A stretch of DNA of 14,211 nt from NCBI GenBank assembly GCA_964577825.1, contig CAZOBJ010000084.1, positions 1-14,211 on the forward strand, written 5' to 3'. The first letter of the stretch is position 1, and each line of letters opens with the position of its first letter. The position numbers and the translations under genes were made by a program. This document shows, in pieces, positions 12,374-14,211 of this stretch. The DNA comes from CAZOBJ01 sp964577825 (GTDB taxonomy: Bacteria > Planctomycetota > SZUA-567 > JAFGNG01). Below the pieces are notes generated by a model. The model had not been told where the DNA came from and did not search any database. It worked only from the letters and a program-made list of their open reading frames with translations.

Positions 12374-13765
12374 TCAGCCCACGTCCACGAACGAGCGCGC
12401 GCGGAACTCGGCCCCGAGCTCGTGCGCGCGGCGGCGTGCGGCCGCCAGGTCGATGCCCGGCATGTCCACCGCGGTGCACACGACGCGCGGGAGCACGCGC
12501 ACGGCCTGGCGCACGAACGCGCACACGGCCGGGTACGCCCGCGCGCCGAACCGGCTCCGGCACAGGCGCTGGTACTGGTCCGGGTCCGCGGTGTTCAGCG
12601 ACACCGAGGCCACGTCCACGCGGCCGCGCAGCTCGGGCACGATGTCGCGGCCCCAGTACAGGCTGCCCAGGCCGTTGGTGTTCAGCCGCACCGTCTGGCC
12701 GCGGCGCTTGAGCTCGTCGGCCACGGTCTTGACCACCTCCAGGCGCAGGGTCGGCTCGCCGAACCCGCAGAAGCACACCTCGTCGTATCCGGACGTGTCG
12801 CCCATGGCCGCGATCACCTCCTGGGCGGAGGGGTCGCCCGCGAGCCGGATGTCGTGGCCCTTGACCACCCAGCTCCGGTTGCGCGCGCAAAAGGTGCAGT
12901 CGTTCGTGCAGTCGTTGGTGACCGCCAGGTACAGGGTGTTGCGGATGACGTACGCGATCTTGGCCTCCCGGCCGCCGGGCCCGTCCAGGCCGAAGAGCGC
13001 GGCCGCGTTGCGCGTGGTGATGCGCGCGATGTCGGCCACGCCCACGCCGCGAAGCTCGGCCAGCTTGGCCGCGATGTGGGTCACGAACGCGGGCTCGTTG
13101 CGCTTGCCCCGCACGGGCACGGGCGCGAGGAACGGGCTGTCCGAGTCCAAGAGCAGCCGCGCGTCCGGGATCCTCGGCACGAGGTCGCGCACGTTCCCGC
13201 CCTTGGGAAAGGTGACGATCCCGGAGATGCCGATGGCAAGCCCTGCGGACAGCGCGCGCTCCAGGACCTCGGGCCCTTCGGTGAAGCAGTGGAACACCCC
13301 GCGCACGTGCGCGCCCCCGGCCCGGGCCTCGTCCACCAGGTCCAGCACCGCGGCGCCGCTCTGTCGCGCGTGCAGGATGACGGGCTTCTCCACCCGCGCG
13401 GCCAGGTCCAGGTGCGCGCGAAAGGCCCGTTCCTGCGCGTCCCGGGGCGCCCCGTCTCGATAGAAGTCGAGCCCGGTCTCCCCCACCGCGCACACGCGGG
13501 GGTCGGCGGCGAGCTCACGCAGGGCGTCCAGGTCGCCGGGCGCCGCCTCGGCCGTGTGGTTCGGGTGGATGCCCGCCGCGGCGAACACGCGGCCCGGGTG
13601 CCGGCCGGCCAGGTCCAGGGCCCGGCGCGCGGACGCGAGCGTGGTGCCTACCGTGACCATGCGGTCGACGCCCGCGTCGGCCGCGCGGCGCACCACGTCG
13701 TCGCGGTCCGCGTCGAAGTCCGGGAAGTCCAGGTGGCAGTGGGTGTCGACGAACCGGTCTCGCAT
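12374..13765 (-). CDS. TatD-family hydrolase fused to a radical SAM domain
   Basis: A single uninterrupted 463-residue frame. Residues 1-262 are a complete TatD metal-dependent DNase: DTHCHLD (7-13, His9 and His11), GIHPNH (65-70), GETGLD (95-100, Glu96), ILHARQ (130-135, His132), FHCF (158-161, His159) and LLLDSDSPFLAP (204-215), where TatD normally reads ETDSP. Residues 268-463 are a compact radical SAM domain: YLAVTNDCTNDCTFCARN (279-296) has the C-x3-C-x2-C cluster motif (C286, C290, C293), followed by CFCGFGEPTLR (331-341), the SAM-binding GGE-type motif, and LNTNGLG (361-367). This corresponds to the family known as TatD-associated radical SAM protein (TIGR04038); its substrate is unknown. 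Start: the promoter overlaps GTG 13777, so ATG 13765 is chosen, leaving almost no leader. Confidence is high for both domains. Confidence 0.9.
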   Translation of the reverse strand: MRDRFVDTHCHLDFPDFDADRDDVVRRAADAGVDRMVTVGTTLASARRALDLAGRHPGRVFAAAGIHPNHTAEAAPGDLDALRELAADPRVCAVGETGLDFYRDGAPRDAQERAFRAHLDLAARVEKPVILHARQSGAAVLDLVDEARAGGAHVRGVFHCFTEGPEVLERALSAGLAIGISGIVTFPKGGNVRDLVPRIPDARLLLDSDSPFLAPVPVRGKRNEPAFVTHIAAKLAELRGVGVADIARITTRNAAALFGLDGPGGREAKIAYVIRNTLYLAVTNDCTNDCTFCARNRSWVVKGHDIRLAGDPSAQEVIAAMGDTSGYDEVCFCGFGEPTLRLEVVKTVADELKRRGQTVRLNTNGLGSLYWGRDIVPELRGRVDVASVSLNTADPDQYQRLCRSRFGARAYPAVCAFVRQAVRVLPRVVCTAVDMPGIDLAAARRRAHELGAEFRARSFVDVG

Positions 13766-13775
13766 CACGGCCGGC

Positions 13776-13805
13776 ACTCTACCGCGCGGGGGGCGAGGGG
13801 GTCAA
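13776..13805 (-). promoter_or_regulatory. promoter of the tatD-radical SAM gene, nearly leaderless
   Basis: On the minus strand, TTGACC (13805-13800), an 18-base spacer and TAGAGT (13781-13776). Transcription should begin around 13768-13770, only 3-5 bases before the ATG at 13765, with no room for a ribosome binding site. The mRNA is therefore likely leaderless or nearly so. Confidence 0.6.
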
Positions 13806-13817
13806 GGGGGGGCCGGG

Positions 13818-13830
13818 GTTTCGCCGAAAC
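13818..13830. promoter_or_regulatory. inverted repeat centred between divergent promoters
   Basis: GTTTC-GCC-GAAAC lies between the -35 boxes of the leftward promoter (ending 13805) and the rightward promoter (starting 13836). Its position midway in a 30-base gap would let one bound protein affect both. No known operator is recognised. Confidence 0.35.
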
Positions 13831-13835
13831 GGGGA

Positions 13836-13864
13836 TTGCGCCGTCAGGGGGCATTGCGTAGAAT
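13836..13864 (+). promoter_or_regulatory. promoter of the right-edge gene
   Basis: TTGCGC (13836-13841), a 17-base spacer and TAGAAT (13859-13864). The start is expected near 13871, giving an unusually long leader of about 160 bases. Confidence 0.6.
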
Positions 13865-13870
13865 ACCCCC

Positions 13871-14029
13871 ACGGAGGCGCCGGAGGGGAATGCCGCACGC
13901 TCGACCAGCGACGCGCGGCGCAAAGCGCACACTACGTCCCAGGCCGAGTCAACTGCCGGTGAACGGGGCTCTTGGCACCGGCAGCGTGGAAACAAGCCAC
14001 GCAGGCGAACCGGGGTAAGGCACCCCACC
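13871..14029 (+). promoter_or_regulatory. structured 5' leader of the right-edge gene
   Basis: Three consecutive hairpins precede the start codon. CTGCCGGTG/CACCGGCAG (13953-13961, 13976-13984) is 9 bp perfect. GCGTGG/CCACGC (13984-13989, 13997-14002) follows directly and shares base 13984. GGGGT/ACCCC (14012-14016, 14022-14026) holds AAGG, the only Shine-Dalgarno-like sequence, in its loop 9 bases before the ATG. The arrangement suggests control of translation. It does not match a riboswitch I know. Confidence 0.45.
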
Positions 14030-14211
14030 ATGAAGAACATCTTCTGTAGCGCAGGCGACCTGACGTCTGAGGCGGACGTGGAGTCGTTGTTCCTCGACCG
14101 CCTCCTTGCCAAGCTGCGCTACCCGGACAGCAAGATCAGGCGAAAGCAGTGCTTGAAGCGTCTAAAGGTGGCGCGCGGGCGCGCGAAAGAGGCATTCATC
14201 CCAGACTATGT
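14030..14211 (+). CDS. type I restriction/N-6 DNA methylase-related protein, N-terminus (truncated by window)
   Basis: The first 60 codons of a gene running off the right edge. The opening MKNIFCSAGDLTSEADVE with LFLDRLLAKLRYPDSKIRRKQ and ending GRAKEAFIPDY matches the pattern I know from the HSDR_N_2-type N-terminal nuclease domain: E..VE..F...LL..L.Y....I......L.V..GR......PDY. That domain begins some type I restriction R subunits and some N-6 adenine methylases. Catalytic residues would lie beyond the edge, so which of the two it is cannot be told. GC content and codon choice (TCT, TTG, CTT, AAG CAG TGC) are clearly less GC-biased than in all other genes here, suggesting horizontal transfer. 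Residue Cys6 and the SEADVE block are the best clues; the assignment is moderate. Confidence 0.55.
   Translation, partial: MKNIFCSAGDLTSEADVESLFLDRLLAKLRYPDSKIRRKQCLKRLKVARGRAKEAFIPDY

Noticed and set aside
10821..13463. 880-codon plus-strand open frame opposite rarA and tatD
   Set aside because: It begins inside the RNA element, runs through the strong terminator and is antisense to two canonical genes.
1..14211. CRISPR array, tRNA or rRNA genes
   Set aside because: I found no regularly spaced short repeats, no tRNA-like cloverleaf with a GTTCGA-type T arm in a proper context, and no rRNA segments in either strand.

Overview
This is a very GC-rich bacterial segment (roughly 70% GC by eye, strongly GC-biased third codon positions). 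It looks like ordinary chromosome for almost its whole length, with what may be an accessory (restriction-modification) locus starting in the last 200 bases. The organism cannot be named from this window. A GT9 glycosyltransferase suggests a Gram-negative-type envelope. A divergent uroporphyrinogen-decarboxylase-like protein, a secreted protein with a carbohydrate-binding-like C-terminus and a cytosolic-type alpha-L-fucosidase together resemble gene content I associate with Planctomycetes, Lentisphaerae or Hydrogenedentes. That is a weak inference.

Layout. 1-184: leader of an off-window leftward gene, with its own promoter inside a repeat. 185-1276 (-): URO-D-superfamily protein. 1277-1551: divergent promoter region carrying a second copy of that repeat. 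1552-2979 (+): pyruvate kinase. 2980-3621: a 642-base stretch without a conventional gene, containing a complete small transcription unit (promoter 3151-3179, very long Shine-Dalgarno, 11-codon ORF, nested hairpins, strong terminator 3420-3453) and then the promoter of the next gene. 3622-4947 (+): phosphomannomutase/phosphoglucomutase. 5081-6325 (+): GT9 glycosyltransferase. 6403-7506 (+): exported protein of unknown function. 7520-8848 (+): GTPase HflX. These convergently meet a leftward block: 8866-10218 GH29 alpha-L-fucosidase, 10252-10647 YjbQ family, 10953-12308 RarA, and 12374-13765 a TatD nuclease fused to a radical SAM domain. The 305-base gap at 10648-10952 holds the yjbQ promoter region and a plus-strand structured RNA ending in a strong terminator. 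From 13836 rightward a promoter and a hairpin-rich leader drive a truncated gene that looks like the N-terminus of a type I restriction/N-6 methylase-related protein, with visibly different codon use.

How it works together. Pyruvate kinase and the hexose phosphate mutase are central carbon and sugar-phosphate enzymes; the mutase next to a GT9 transferase fits envelope glycan synthesis. HflX (ribosome rescue/splitting), RarA (stalled forks) and TatD (nuclease) are housekeeping or stress functions. Nearly every gene or gene pair has a readable sigma70-type promoter (TTGNNN, 16-18 spacer, TANNNT-like), so most units here seem to be transcribed singly or in pairs. Two genes have the promoter so close to the start codon that their mRNAs are probably leaderless. 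The most unusual items are the 3186-3453 small RNA/short-ORF unit, the repeated promoter module flanking the URO-D-like gene, the RNA next to rarA, and the structured leader of the right-edge gene.
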